A stretch of 64,000 nt of DNA, taken from NCBI RefSeq assembly GCF_014269205.2, contig NZ_JABWRY020000001.1:1426001-1490000 (forward strand). Direction: 5' to 3'. The translations under genes were made by a program, and so were the position numbers. The notes below the pieces were generated by a model that was given only the letters and a program-made list of their open reading frames with translations, was not told where the DNA came from and did no database searches. This stretch comes from Pseudomonas kermanshahensis. GTDB lineage: Bacteria > Pseudomonadota > Gammaproteobacteria > Pseudomonadales > Pseudomonadaceae. Shown in pieces: positions 49,791-59,028 of this stretch. How positions within the stretch are numbered: position 1 is the first letter of the stretch; each line of letters starts with the position of its first letter.

Positions 49791-50479
49791 GCCAGTCCGC
49801 CACCCTCCTGGTCATCGACGACGAACCGCAGATCCGCAAGTTTTTGCGCATCAGCCTGACGTCCCAGGGCTACAAGGTGATCGAGGCCGCCACCGGCAGC
49901 GAGGGCCTGGCGCAGGCCGCCTTGGGCAAGCCCGACCTGGTGGTGCTCGACCTCGGCCTGCCGGACATGGACGGCCAGCAAGTGCTGCGCGAGCTGCGTG
50001 AATGGAGCGCAGTGCCGGTGCTGGTGCTGTCGGTGCGGGCCAGTGAGGTGCAGAAGGTCGATGCGCTGGACGGCGGCGCGAATGACTACGTGACCAAGCC
50101 GTTTGGTATTCAGGAGTTTCTGGCGCGGGTGCGCGCCTTGCTGCGCCAGGTGCCGCAGGCCGGCGGGGGCGAGGTGGCGGCCAGTTTCGGGCCGTTGACC
50201 GTGGACTTTGCCTTCCGCCGCGTGACCCTGGAGGGCGTCGAGGTGGCGCTGACCCGCAAGGAGTATGCGTTGCTGGCCCAGCTGGCCGGGCACCCGGGCC
50301 GGGTGATTACCCAGCAGCAGTTGCTCAAGGACATTTGGGGGCCGACCCATGTGGACGATACCCACTACCTGCGGATCGTGGTCGGGCACCTGCGGCAAAA
50401 ACTCGGGGATGACCCCATGGCGCCGCGTTTCATCATCACCGAGGCGGGCGTCGGCTACCGGTTGGTCGCGCCCGCCTGA
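49787..50479 (+). CDS. kdpE: Response regulator KdpE
   Basis: A 230-residue OmpR-type regulator. The receiver domain has the acidic pair in VIDDEPQ, phospho-acceptor D55 in VVLDLGLPDMDG and lysine in YVTKPF. The winged-helix DNA-binding domain (about 130-228) has LTRKEYALLAQLA and the turn IITEAGVGYRLV. It activates kdpFABC when K is low. It is the last gene of the operon and converges with a LysR gene 30 bases away; no terminator is obvious between them. Confidence 0.97.
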   Translation: MSQSATLLVIDDEPQIRKFLRISLTSQGYKVIEAATGSEGLAQAALGKPDLVVLDLGLPDMDGQQVLRELREWSAVPVLVLSVRASEVQKVDALDGGANDYVTKPFGIQEFLARVRALLRQVPQAGGGEVAASFGPLTVDFAFRRVTLEGVEVALTRKEYALLAQLAGHPGRVITQQQLLKDIWGPTHVDDTHYLRIVVGHLRQKLGDDPMAPRFIITEAGVGYRLVAPA

Positions 50480-50509
50480 TGATGCCGGCCGGGCGGCCAT
50501 TGCGCGTGG

Positions 50510-51415
50510 TCAGGCCCTTGGCGGCTCCTTTTCGAACAGTTGCCGTACGACTTCCAGGTAGCGCCGCGCGCCCAGGCCCAGGGGCCGCGGTTTGACCCAG
50601 ATGATGTCGACCCACAGCCGTAAGCGGCTGGCCATGTTGTCGAAGCGCACCTCGGCCAAGGCGCCCGAGGCAATCAACGGTTCGACCAGCGGCTGCGGCA
50701 GGTAGGCCCACCCCAGGCCGGATTGCACCAGATCCAGCGTAGCTAGGTAGCTGTCGGTCAGCCAGATGCGCCGCGACAACACCATGCGCGGGTCGGAGCC
50801 GGTGGCTTTGCCGGAGGCCACGATGATTTGCCGTTGCTCGGCGAAGGCTTCTTCGGGCAGTGGTGTGCCACTGTTGCGCCCGGCGGGGTGGCGGGGTGAT
50901 GCGACGGCGACCAGCAACTGGCTGCCGGCTTCAAGAAATGACTCACGCTCATCGATGCCGGGCCGTTCGAAAACCAGCGCCAACTGCACGCTGCCGTCAT
51001 GCAGCAAACGAATCGCTTCGGCTTGCGTGGCCGAACGCACTTCGATCTCAAGGCTTGGGAATTCTTGCGCGAGGGTTTCCAGCGGTTGGCTCCAGCGGCC
51101 GGTTTGCAGCTCGGGTGCCATGGCGATGGTCAGGCGCTTTTCCAGCCCCTTGTGCAGCTGCAGGGCCTGGGCGTCGAGCAGGTTGAGCTGGCAGATCACC
51201 TGCCTGGCCTGAGGTTCGAGGGCCAAGGCGGCGCTGGTTGGCAAGGCTTTGCGCGTGGCCCGGTCGAACAGGGCCAGGTCCAGCTCGGCTTCCAGCTGGG
51301 CGATGGCCATGCTCACGGCCGAAGGCACGCGGCCCAGCTTGCGCGCTGCTGCGGAAAACGACCCTGCCTCCAGTACGGCCAGAAAAACGGCAAGTGAGTC
51401 GCTGGTGAAGGCCAT
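50510..51415 (-). CDS. LysR-family transcriptional regulator
   Basis: A 301-residue regulator. The N-terminal winged helix-turn-helix (about 3-62) has FLAVLEAGSFSAAARKLGRV and SAVSMAIAQLEAELDLALF; the rest is a two-lobed effector-binding domain. It lies downstream of, and on the same strand as, the large kinase/aminotransferase fusion, with a 125-base gap that should hold its own promoter. The fusion gene is a possible target by neighbourhood, but LysR genes are more often divergent from their targets. Confidence 0.92.
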   Translation of the reverse strand: MAFTSDSLAVFLAVLEAGSFSAAARKLGRVPSAVSMAIAQLEAELDLALFDRATRKALPTSAALALEPQARQVICQLNLLDAQALQLHKGLEKRLTIAMAPELQTGRWSQPLETLAQEFPSLEIEVRSATQAEAIRLLHDGSVQLALVFERPGIDERESFLEAGSQLLVAVASPRHPAGRNSGTPLPEEAFAEQRQIIVASGKATGSDPRMVLSRRIWLTDSYLATLDLVQSGLGWAYLPQPLVEPLIASGALAEVRFDNMASRLRLWVDIIWVKPRPLGLGARRYLEVVRQLFEKEPPRA

Positions 51416-51540
51416 TGTCAGAAAACCTGATTGATCGGTTGAGCCGCGTAGGCTGTGATGGGGGCTGCGCAGCGGCCCCCGTTATGACGGTGTGTTGCTG
51501 CAGAAAAGTATGAGTTTTCAAGCAGGCCTATAACAATCTC

Positions 51541-54471
51541 TTACAGATCTTCCGACAGGATACGGTCCACGCTGTCGACAAAGTAGTCCACGCTCGCCCG
51601 TGTGGTGCACATCGGTGGTTTGATCTTGAGGATGTTGAGGTAGTCGCCGGTCGGCTGCATGAAGATGCCCAGGTCACGCAAGCGGTCGCACAGCAGCAAG
51701 GTCTCCTCGGTCGCCGGTTCCAGCGTCTGCCGGTCGCGTACCAACTCAAGCCCCAGGTAGAAGCCCGAGCCATGCGCCGCACCTGCGAGCGGGTGCTTGT
51801 CGACCAGCGCCTGCAAGCGCGCCTTGAAGTAGCGGCCGGTGTCGCGGGCGTTGTCCCACAGCCCTTCCTCTTGCATCACGTCCAGCACCGCCATGCCGAT
51901 GCGGCAACTGACCGGGCTGCCCCCCGCCGATGAGAAGAAGTAGCCCTGCGCCTCCAGCGCCTCGGCGATTTCGCGGCGGGTGATCACTACCCCCAGCGGC
52001 TGGCCGTTGCCCATGCCCTTGGCCATGGTGATGATGTCGGGCACCACCCCTTGCTCCTCGAAGCCCCAGAAGTACTCGCCCAGTCGGCCATAACCCACCT
52101 GCACCTCGTCGGCGATGCACACGCCACCACGGGCGCGCACCTTGGTGTAGGCGTCCTGCAGGTAGCCCGCTGGCAGCGAGATGCCCCCGGCGTTGCCGTA
52201 CACCGGCTCGCAGATGAAACCGGCCAGTTGGCGGCCACGGGCATCGAGGTCGGCCAGCTTGGCGTCGACGTCGCGCAGGTAGTCGGCGGCACTGTCGGCA
52301 CCACGGAAGCGCCCACGGAACGTGTTCGGTGCCTCGACCGGGTGCACCCAGTCTGGCCGGGTTTCCAGGGCTTGCGGGTTGTCGGCGATAGAGGTGGAAA
52401 TGGCGTCTGTAGCCACCGACCAGCCGTGGTAGGCCTCCAGCACGCTGAGCAGGTCGCGCCCGCCGCTGTAGGCCCAGGCCAGGCGGATGGCCAGGTCGTT
52501 GGCCTCGGTGCCGCTATTGACCAGGAACACCCGGTCGAAGCCTGCTGGCGCCAGCTTCAGCAGGCGTTCGGAGAACTCGGCGATGGCCGCGTAGTGGAAG
52601 CGCGAGTTGGTGTTCAGCAGCGACCATTGCCGCGCCGATTCCGCCACCATGCGTGGGTGCCCGTGGCCAAGCACGGCCACGTTGTTGAGCATGTCCAGGT
52701 AAGACCGGCCCTGCATGTCGATCAAATAATTGCGCCAGCCGCGTTCGATATGGGGCGGTTGCGTGTAGTAGTGCTTTTGCGAACGGGCGAAGCTGGCATC
52801 ACGACGTGCCAGCAGCGCCTGTGCATCGGGCAGCGGTTCGGCGTCGCAATCAAAGCCCAGCAGCGCGGCAGGCGACGGGCACAGCGCTAGCCAGGCAGCG
52901 GCCTGGGAGGGGGTGGCGAAAAAGGGCGGGCGGGCGCCGTTATCCAGGCACAGCTGAATGCTGAGCAAGCCACCGCTGCTGCCCAATTTTTGACCTTTTG
53001 CCAGGGCCTGCCCATCTGCCGGAGCATCCTCCAGGCCACCTAGCCACAAGCTCCAGTGGGGTGTGCGCAGGCAACCGCGGCCATCGCCATGGCGCTGCCA
53101 GGTACCGGCCTGCGGCGCCTGCACGGTGCTGGTGTTGGGCACATGCAATTCGACACCCAGCGCGCAGGTGGCAGGTTCTTCAGCGCGGTCGATATGGGTT
53201 TGTGACAGGCGATATTGGCCATGCAGCGTGCACGCCGGGGCCGGTTGTGCAGCCAGCAGGTGCTGGTCGAAGCCTGGCTGTTCCCAGTTGCCTGCTTCGC
53301 AGTGCGGGCTGAGCACGCCCAGGTCGAGGCGAGCCACTGGCTGGCCGGCCTGTTCAGGCAACAGGGGCGCGCAACTGGCCAGGTCGGGCCGGCTGGGTTG
53401 AACACCGGCCGCCAGCAGAATAGCCGCCTCCATCAGCGCGAATGGCACGGCAGTAGCCGTGTCGAAAATTTCCCATTCGTGGGCGATGTTGTTGCGGATG
53501 TACTGGTTGCCCGGGTCTACAGCCAGCTGTTGCTCGCTGCTCAGCACCAGTACCGCAGCGCGGTTGAGCACCAGCGGCCACAGAGCACGCAGCTCGGCTT
53601 CGCTCAGCGGGTTGAGGGCCTGGTAGGCCCGCACCGCCGGCAGAATGCGCAGTGGGTCGCCTTCGGCATGGTGCAGCAGTGCCGCACAGGTCACCGAGAG
53701 GTCGGCAATGCGCCAGGTACGCAGCAGGTCGCCAAAATCGATGACGCCCTGCACCTGCCACTGGCGCTCGTCATCGCGGGCCCACACGGCGTTGTCATCG
53801 GTGATGTCCAGGTGCACGGCTTGGCTTGGCAGCTGCTCCACCAGCGGTGCCAGGCGCTCGGCCGCCAGTTGAGTGGTTTGCTCGACACGGGCGCGTTGCC
53901 CGGCGTCTTGCAACACCGGCAGCAGGTGCTGGATCAACGCCTGCGCGTGCTGCGGGTCCCATTGCAGGGTGCGGTTCAAGCCGGGGTGGTCAAACTCGGC
54001 CAAGGCTTGGTCCACTTTCGCGCAAAGCCCGCCCAGCTCGGCTATCAGGCGCGGTGCCATGTGCTTGAGGCGGGTCAGCGGTTGGCCGTCGATGTAGTCA
54101 AGCAGGCGTACCCGCAGCGGTTGCCCGTCGATGTCCAGGGCCAGCAATGCCTGCCCGTTTTGCGCCGGGCGCACTGCGGGTACCGGCAAACCCTGTTCGC
54201 GCAGGTACGCCAGCGCGGCATGCTGCGCCTCCAGTTCGACCTGGGCATAGCTGCCGTGGCAGGCCTTGAGCACGAAACGGCCCTGGGCGGCATCCACGCG
54301 GAAGTTCAAGTCTTGCTGGCTGCCCAGCGATGACAGGCTGCCCGCGAAGCCGTAGTGCGCCTGCAGCAAGGCGTGTGCCTGGGCCTCGCTGAGCGCAGGG
54401 CTGGGCAGGGCGGAGCGCTGGATCAGGATGTCCAGGGCAGGGGAGGCGGGCGTTTGGTGGTGGCTGGGCAT
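51541..54471 (-). CDS. Kinase / M23-like / class III aminotransferase fusion
   Basis: A 976-residue three-part protein. Residues about 1-350 are an aminoglycoside-phosphotransferase-like kinase with the catalytic HxDxxxxN loop (H220-N227, HLDITDDN) and D245 in VIDFGD. Residues about 400-530 resemble an M23 peptidase beta-barrel (ALGVELHVPNTSTVQAP, AKGQKLGSSGG), but the zinc ligands are lost. Residues about 545-970 are a class III PLP enzyme with Schiff-base lysine K818 in MAKGMGNGQPLG. Kinase plus class III enzyme recalls the hydroxylysine kinase / phospho-lyase pair, in which an amino alcohol is phosphorylated and then eliminated; that substrate type is an inference. It is followed by a LysR regulator. 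Confidence 0.88.
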   Translation of the reverse strand: MPSHHQTPASPALDILIQRSALPSPALSEAQAHALLQAHYGFAGSLSSLGSQQDLNFRVDAAQGRFVLKACHGSYAQVELEAQHAALAYLREQGLPVPAVRPAQNGQALLALDIDGQPLRVRLLDYIDGQPLTRLKHMAPRLIAELGGLCAKVDQALAEFDHPGLNRTLQWDPQHAQALIQHLLPVLQDAGQRARVEQTTQLAAERLAPLVEQLPSQAVHLDITDDNAVWARDDERQWQVQGVIDFGDLLRTWRIADLSVTCAALLHHAEGDPLRILPAVRAYQALNPLSEAELRALWPLVLNRAAVLVLSSEQQLAVDPGNQYIRNNIAHEWEIFDTATAVPFALMEAAILLAAGVQPSRPDLASCAPLLPEQAGQPVARLDLGVLSPHCEAGNWEQPGFDQHLLAAQPAPACTLHGQYRLSQTHIDRAEEPATCALGVELHVPNTSTVQAPQAGTWQRHGDGRGCLRTPHWSLWLGGLEDAPADGQALAKGQKLGSSGGLLSIQLCLDNGARPPFFATPSQAAAWLALCPSPAALLGFDCDAEPLPDAQALLARRDASFARSQKHYYTQPPHIERGWRNYLIDMQGRSYLDMLNNVAVLGHGHPRMVAESARQWSLLNTNSRFHYAAIAEFSERLLKLAPAGFDRVFLVNSGTEANDLAIRLAWAYSGGRDLLSVLEAYHGWSVATDAISTSIADNPQALETRPDWVHPVEAPNTFRGRFRGADSAADYLRDVDAKLADLDARGRQLAGFICEPVYGNAGGISLPAGYLQDAYTKVRARGGVCIADEVQVGYGRLGEYFWGFEEQGVVPDIITMAKGMGNGQPLGVVITRREIAEALEAQGYFFSSAGGSPVSCRIGMAVLDVMQEEGLWDNARDTGRYFKARLQALVDKHPLAGAAHGSGFYLGLELVRDRQTLEPATEETLLLCDRLRDLGIFMQPTGDYLNILKIKPPMCTTRASVDYFVDSVDRILSEDL

Positions 54472-54612
54472 TGGGCTCTACCGTTGGTGCTGGGGGTTGA
54501 CGGTAGAGAATTTATGCCCGTTTTGGCTGATGATGGAAGACGATTGTTGTCAGAATTTTTGATGATTGGGTGTGGGTTGTGGGTGCATGTCTTGAGTTTT
54601 GTGGGACCTATG

Positions 54613-54836
54613 AGATCGAGCGCCGCCCGCGCGGCGCTTCGCAGCACAAGGCTGCTCCCACATTTGTTTCGGGCCAGTTATTCCTCAGGCATGGGCGCGC
54701 GGCCCCTTGGTGCCCACCTTGATATCCAGTCGGACAAACAAGGCGGTCGCGCGCAGACTTCACAGGCCTCACTGGCCCGAAACAAACGTAGGAGCGAGCG
54801 TTGCTCGCGATGCGCCGCGCGGGCGGCGCTCGATCT
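54613..54836. repeat. Nested 66-base inverted repeat with mismatched REP cores
   Basis: Arms 54613-54678 and 54771-54836 are reverse complements at their outer 25 and inner 16 bases, while the central 25 bases differ. Each core is a REP unit with a different stem: GCAGC-ACAAG-GCTGC in the left arm and GCGAGC-AAC-GCTCGC in the right. The 92-base middle shows nothing recognisable. This repeat fills most of the 442-base gap between the fusion gene and the siderophore receptor; the remainder (54472-54612) is AT-richer and should hold the promoter of the fusion gene. Confidence 0.85.
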
Positions 54837-54913
54837 GACAGGCGCTGCAAATCCATAGCCATGCACCTGGCGGCCCTCCCTCAATCTACCGCCGGCTCAC
54901 CCCACCCCTCACA

Positions 54914-57394
54914 TCAAAAACTGGCCTTGACCGACACCATGAAATTACGCGGCTCCCCATAATAATTACCAAACGTCTCTGTCCCGATACTGGCGTAATA
55001 ACGCTTGTCGAACAGGTTGTTGCCGTTAACCGCCACCGACCAGGTATCGTCGATCCGGTAACCGATCCGGCCATTCCAAACCGCGTACCCCGCCTGGCTG
55101 ATCTTCTCGCCACTGGCAGGCGAAACCCGGAAGTTATCGCTCTGCGCGTTCACCCCGGCACCCAGGCTGAACCGCTCAAAAGCGCCATCGAGCGCGTACT
55201 CGCCCCACAGGCGCAGCACGTGCCGAGGCACATAGCTGTTGAACGCCGCGCCGTTCAGGCTGGTGTCGATATCGTCGAGTGTCTTGGTCTGGGTGTAGGT
55301 GTAGCCCGCCAGCAATTGCAGGCGCTCGATGACTTCACCACTGATCTCGGCCTCGAAACCCTGAGCGCGGACCTTGCCAGCGTTGACATAGCAGTAGCCA
55401 TCCGAGGAGGGGCACGACGAGTTGTAGTCGGTCTGCGCCTGGTCCTTCTGAATGGTGCGGAACAGGTTGAAGGCGCCGTTCAAACGCCCGTCGAACCAGG
55501 CCCCCTTGATCCCCAGTTCATAGCTCTGGCCCACCAGCGGTTTGAGCGCCGAACCTTGTTCGTCCCGGTAGCTGCCTTGCGGGGTGAAGATGTCCGAGTA
55601 GCTGGCGTAGGCCGTCAGGTTTTCGTTCAGGTCCAGCAGCACGCCGGCAAAGGGTGTGACCTGCCCGGTCTCGCGGGCGTTGGAGTGCTGCGGCGGCGTG
55701 GCGGTGTCGATGAAGACGGTATCGGTCTCGGCGTTATACCAACTCACCCGGCCCCCCATCACCAGGGTCAACGGGTCGGCCAGTTTCAGGCGCAGGGTCG
55801 AGTAGAGGCCTTTTTGTGTGGTCACGGACTTGACCGGGCCACCGCGCGACGAGTGCTCGATGAAGTAGCTGTCATCTGGCTCAGGGATGAACTTGTCGGG
55901 GTTGAACACGTTCTGCCGTTGCGCAAGGAACGCCACCGAGTAGAAGTCATCTTTCTTCGAGCGGCTGGCGTTCATGCCCAGCACCAGTTCATGTTGCTGG
56001 CCGAAGGCAGCGAACTTGCCATCCACATAGGCATCCAGGCCGTAATCGACCTGGTCATAGTCATACATACTGCCCAGCATGCCAGTGGTATCGATGCCAG
56101 GCGTCACCGCACCGGACGCGAAGGCGTACTTGATGTCTTGGGTGTTCTTTGTATAAACGCTCGCCACCTTGAGCTTCCAGTCTTCGTCGAGCTGGTGGGT
56201 GAGGTCGGTGAACACCGTGGTGCGCTGGCTGCGCCAGGTATTCCACGAAGGGTCGAGGCAGGTCGAGCGGCTGAGGTTCAGGTCGCTGCGGTCCCGGTAG
56301 CGTGGCAGGCCGCCCCAGCAGGGGTTGGCATCCACGTCCTCGTAGGCAACGCCTAGGCCCAACGTCGTGTCGGGGCTGACATCGACGTCGAGGGCGCCGT
56401 AGTACACCTGGTCCTTGCGGTTGGCGTCGTCGACCGAGTAATGCCGGCTCTGCTCCGCCACGACCGCCCGGCCACGCAAGGTGCCGGCTGCGTTCAGCGG
56501 CCCACCGGTGTCGAGCTGCCCGCGATAGTTGTCCCAACTGCCTCCGGACAGGGTGATGTCGGTATGCGCCGCCGCCAGGCCACGCTTGCGCACGAAGTTC
56601 ACCCCGCCAGCGGTCCCGCCCGACCCTTTCATCATGCCGGCTGCGCCGCGCAGCACCTCGACCCGGTCGTAGTAGGCCATGTCACTGCTGAAGCTGTCGG
56701 CTTGAACATAGAGGTTGCCCATGTCCAGCGGCACGCCGTCGTACTGGTACTGGCCCGACATGCGGAACCCGCGCGAATAGAAGTATTTGCCGCCCATGGT
56801 CGAGTCGTACACGGTGATGCCGGGCGTCTTTTCCATGACCTGATCGATGGTGTACAGGTTCTGGTCGTCCATCATTTTGCGCGTCATCACCGTGACCGAC
56901 TGCGGCGTCTCCTTGAGCGAGTGCTCGCCCTTGCCGATGGTCACCGCGCCCGTGGTGTACGAGCCGCTGTTTTCAGTGGTTGCGCCCAGCACCTGGCTGG
57001 TGATGTTGGTGGCCCCCAGCTCCAGTGCCGAGCCCGACGACGGCACCGCCTGCAGCACATAAGTGCCGTTTGACCGCGGCTCGGCCTGCAGGCCGCTGCC
57101 TGCCAGAATCTGGGTAAAGCCCTCGCTGACACCGAACGCACCTTTGAGGCCGGGGCTCTGCAAACCGTCTGTTTGCCGGGCATCGAACGAAATCGCGGCG
57201 CCCGCCGCACTGGCGAAGCGGCTGAGGACTTCAGTCAGGCTGCCCCCCGCAATATTGTACGACCGTACGGCATTTTGCTGCGTCGGCTGCGGCGCTGCAT
57301 ACGTCGTCATGGGCCAGGCGCCGGCGGTGGTTGCCGCCAACAGCCCAACATTTATTGCAGTCGCCAGACGACCACGCTTGAACACAGCAGACAT
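54914..57394 (-). CDS. TonB-dependent siderophore receptor with signalling domain
   Basis: An 826-residue ferric-siderophore receptor. It has a signal peptide (about 1-34), then a signalling (STN) domain at about 42-100 (YNIAGGSLTEVLSRFASAAG), a plug (KETPQSVTVMTRKMMDDQNL, YDRVEVLRGAAGMM) and a barrel ending in a C-terminal Phe (VKASF). The STN domain talks to FecR in the periplasm, so uptake and induction are coupled. Starting upstream at 57595 would add 67 residues lying over fecR; the ATG at 57394 with GGGGAGG before it is right. It is of the FpvA/FoxA/FiuA class; the siderophore cannot be named. It is the third gene of a sigma/FecR/receptor set. Confidence 0.94.
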   Translation of the reverse strand: MSAVFKRGRLATAINVGLLAATTAGAWPMTTYAAPQPTQQNAVRSYNIAGGSLTEVLSRFASAAGAAISFDARQTDGLQSPGLKGAFGVSEGFTQILAGSGLQAEPRSNGTYVLQAVPSSGSALELGATNITSQVLGATTENSGSYTTGAVTIGKGEHSLKETPQSVTVMTRKMMDDQNLYTIDQVMEKTPGITVYDSTMGGKYFYSRGFRMSGQYQYDGVPLDMGNLYVQADSFSSDMAYYDRVEVLRGAAGMMKGSGGTAGGVNFVRKRGLAAAHTDITLSGGSWDNYRGQLDTGGPLNAAGTLRGRAVVAEQSRHYSVDDANRKDQVYYGALDVDVSPDTTLGLGVAYEDVDANPCWGGLPRYRDRSDLNLSRSTCLDPSWNTWRSQRTTVFTDLTHQLDEDWKLKVASVYTKNTQDIKYAFASGAVTPGIDTTGMLGSMYDYDQVDYGLDAYVDGKFAAFGQQHELVLGMNASRSKKDDFYSVAFLAQRQNVFNPDKFIPEPDDSYFIEHSSRGGPVKSVTTQKGLYSTLRLKLADPLTLVMGGRVSWYNAETDTVFIDTATPPQHSNARETGQVTPFAGVLLDLNENLTAYASYSDIFTPQGSYRDEQGSALKPLVGQSYELGIKGAWFDGRLNGAFNLFRTIQKDQAQTDYNSSCPSSDGYCYVNAGKVRAQGFEAEISGEVIERLQLLAGYTYTQTKTLDDIDTSLNGAAFNSYVPRHVLRLWGEYALDGAFERFSLGAGVNAQSDNFRVSPASGEKISQAGYAVWNGRIGYRIDDTWSVAVNGNNLFDKRYYASIGTETFGNYYGEPRNFMVSVKASF

Positions 57395-57485
57395 ACCAAT
57401 CCTCCCCCTGAAAACGATCAATAGAACCCTTTGGGGGATGAGCCGAACGTCGTGTAAGAAAAGTGCAAAACCCGCGAAAGTTTTT

Positions 57486-58448
57486 TCAGCCCGCTGGGGA
57501 AGGGGGCGGCGATACGGTGACCCAAAAACGGCTGTAGCGCGTGACGCGCAGCGCAAACCCGGTTTCCAGTGCCGCCAATGCCCGGTCAGTGTCATCGATG
57601 GGGAACGCGCCAGAAACCTTCAGCTGGGCAATGCGGGGATCACAGCGCAGCACCCCGGTGCGATAGCGCGAGAGGTCCGCCAGCAGTTCGCCCAAGGGAC
57701 GGTCCAGGGCGATGATGCTGCCTTGTTGCCAGGCCCCTACAGAGGCGTCATTGCGCCGTATTGCCCCCACCGAACGGTCAGAAAACGCGATGGATTGCCC
57801 AGCTTCCACACGCACTGCCAACGCACCGCTGGACGCCCTCACTTCCACCGCCTTCTCGAGCACGGCCACGTCACCCTCCAAGGCTTGGGAGCGAACCAGA
57901 AAACGCGTGCCCAGCGCCCGTACCTGGCCATGCCGGGTGCGCACACTGAACGGCCGTTGCGCGGGGTCGGCCGCCGTGGTGACCAGAATTTCGCCGCGCA
58001 ACAGTTCCAGCACCCGTTGCTGGCCGTCGTACTTGAGGTTCACCGACGTGTCGGTGTTCAGCAGCAGCGAGCCGCCATCGGGCAAGCGAAACGCGCGGCG
58101 TTCACCCACGGCGGTGCGGTAGTCGGCCAGCAGTTGTTGCGAGGTGTCGCTGCGCCAACCCAGCCAGCCCAGCGAAGTGGCCGGCACCAGTATCACGACA
58201 CTGCGCAACAGCTGGCGCCGAGAGCGCTCGGCGCCGCGCAAGGCAGGGGCCGCCAGGGCGCCGGGCACGCGGGTCATCTGCTCGCCCACGGCGGCCATGC
58301 GTTGCCAGGCCTGACGGTGGGCCGGGTCGGCAACCAGCCAGTCGTTCCAGGCGCTGCGGTCGGCGTCGGTGGCGATGCCCGAGTGCAGCCGCGCGTACCA
58401 GCGCGCGGCGACACTGATGTCGTTCAACTCGGCGGGCGACAGGCTCAT
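57486..58448 (-). CDS. FecR-type anti-sigma regulator
   Basis: A 320-residue inner-membrane regulator. The cytoplasmic N-terminal domain (about 1-75; AARWYARLHSG, DWLVADPAHRQAWQRM) holds the sigma factor. One transmembrane helix follows (about 85-105), then the periplasmic FecR domain (about 115-215, LPDGGSLLLNTDTSV) and a C-terminal STN-like section (LDRPLGELLADLSRYRTGVL). It relays receptor occupancy to the ECF sigma. The start codon overlaps the sigma stop by four bases (ATGA), which sets the ATG at 58448. The receptor gene follows after 91 bases, a gap likely to contain the promoter used by the sigma factor. Confidence 0.94.
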   Translation of the reverse strand: MSLSPAELNDISVAARWYARLHSGIATDADRSAWNDWLVADPAHRQAWQRMAAVGEQMTRVPGALAAPALRGAERSRRQLLRSVVILVPATSLGWLGWRSDTSQQLLADYRTAVGERRAFRLPDGGSLLLNTDTSVNLKYDGQQRVLELLRGEILVTTAADPAQRPFSVRTRHGQVRALGTRFLVRSQALEGDVAVLEKAVEVRASSGALAVRVEAGQSIAFSDRSVGAIRRNDASVGAWQQGSIIALDRPLGELLADLSRYRTGVLRCDPRIAQLKVSGAFPIDDTDRALAALETGFALRVTRYSRFWVTVSPPPSPAG

Positions 58449-58960
58449 GCCAGTTGCAACTGCATCAAACAGCAATGCTCCATGGCTTTGGCCATGTAGT
58501 TGTTGACGCTGCGCACGCTGATGTTCATGTGCTCGGCAATCTGTGGGTAGGTCAGGCCGTCGAACTGCGACAGCATGAACACCTGCTTCACCTTCGGGCC
58601 AAGCCCTTGCAGCAGGCGGTCGACTTCTACCAGTGCCTGCAACAGGATCGCCTGTTCCTCCAGCGAAGGCTGCAACGCCTCCGGCAGGCTAGCCAAGGCC
58701 TCCAGGTAGGCCTGCTCCAGTGAGCGCCGACGAATCAGGTCGATCAGCAGGCCCTTGGCAATTCGCGACAGGTAGGGGCGTGGCTCGCGAATATCCAGCG
58801 CACTGCGTGCCTTGATCACCCGCACGAAGGTGTCCTGCGTCAGGTCGGCGGCATCGAACGCATTGCCCAGGCGTTTGCGCAGCCAGCCATTGAGCCAGCC
58901 GTGATGTTCGCAGTACAGATCATTGACGGCGCTACGCAGGGATAGATCGTTGGCGGGCAT
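58445..58960 (-). CDS. ECF sigma factor, iron-starvation (FecI) type
   Basis: A 171-residue ECF sigma with region 2 (DLYCEHHGWLNGWLRKRLGN through AADLTQDTFVRVIKA) and region 4 (GLGPKVKQVFMLSQFDGLTY, then AEHMNISVRSVNNYMAKAM). It should transcribe the receptor gene when FecR is relieved. A Fur box just upstream implies that it is made only in low iron. It is first in the sigma-fecR-receptor set and is coupled to fecR by an ATGA overlap. Confidence 0.95.
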   Translation of the reverse strand: MPANDLSLRSAVNDLYCEHHGWLNGWLRKRLGNAFDAADLTQDTFVRVIKARSALDIREPRPYLSRIAKGLLIDLIRRRSLEQAYLEALASLPEALQPSLEEQAILLQALVEVDRLLQGLGPKVKQVFMLSQFDGLTYPQIAEHMNISVRSVNNYMAKAMEHCCLMQLQLA

Positions 58961-58982
58961 GGTGATGGAATGGTTCGCGAAT

Positions 58983-59001
58983 GGTAATGAATCTTATTGT
59001 C
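58983..59001 (-). promoter_or_regulatory. Fur box of the ECF sigma gene
   Basis: The 19-base GGTAATGAATCTTATTGTC matches 13 of 19 positions of the Fur consensus and includes both outer half-sites. It lies 22 bases before the sigma ATG, in the 68-base gap after the dihaem cytochrome gene. A single Fur site here would place the whole receptor set under iron control. Confidence 0.75.
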
Positions 59002-59028
59002 GTGCGGGCTGTGGTTTTTTTGCAAGCG

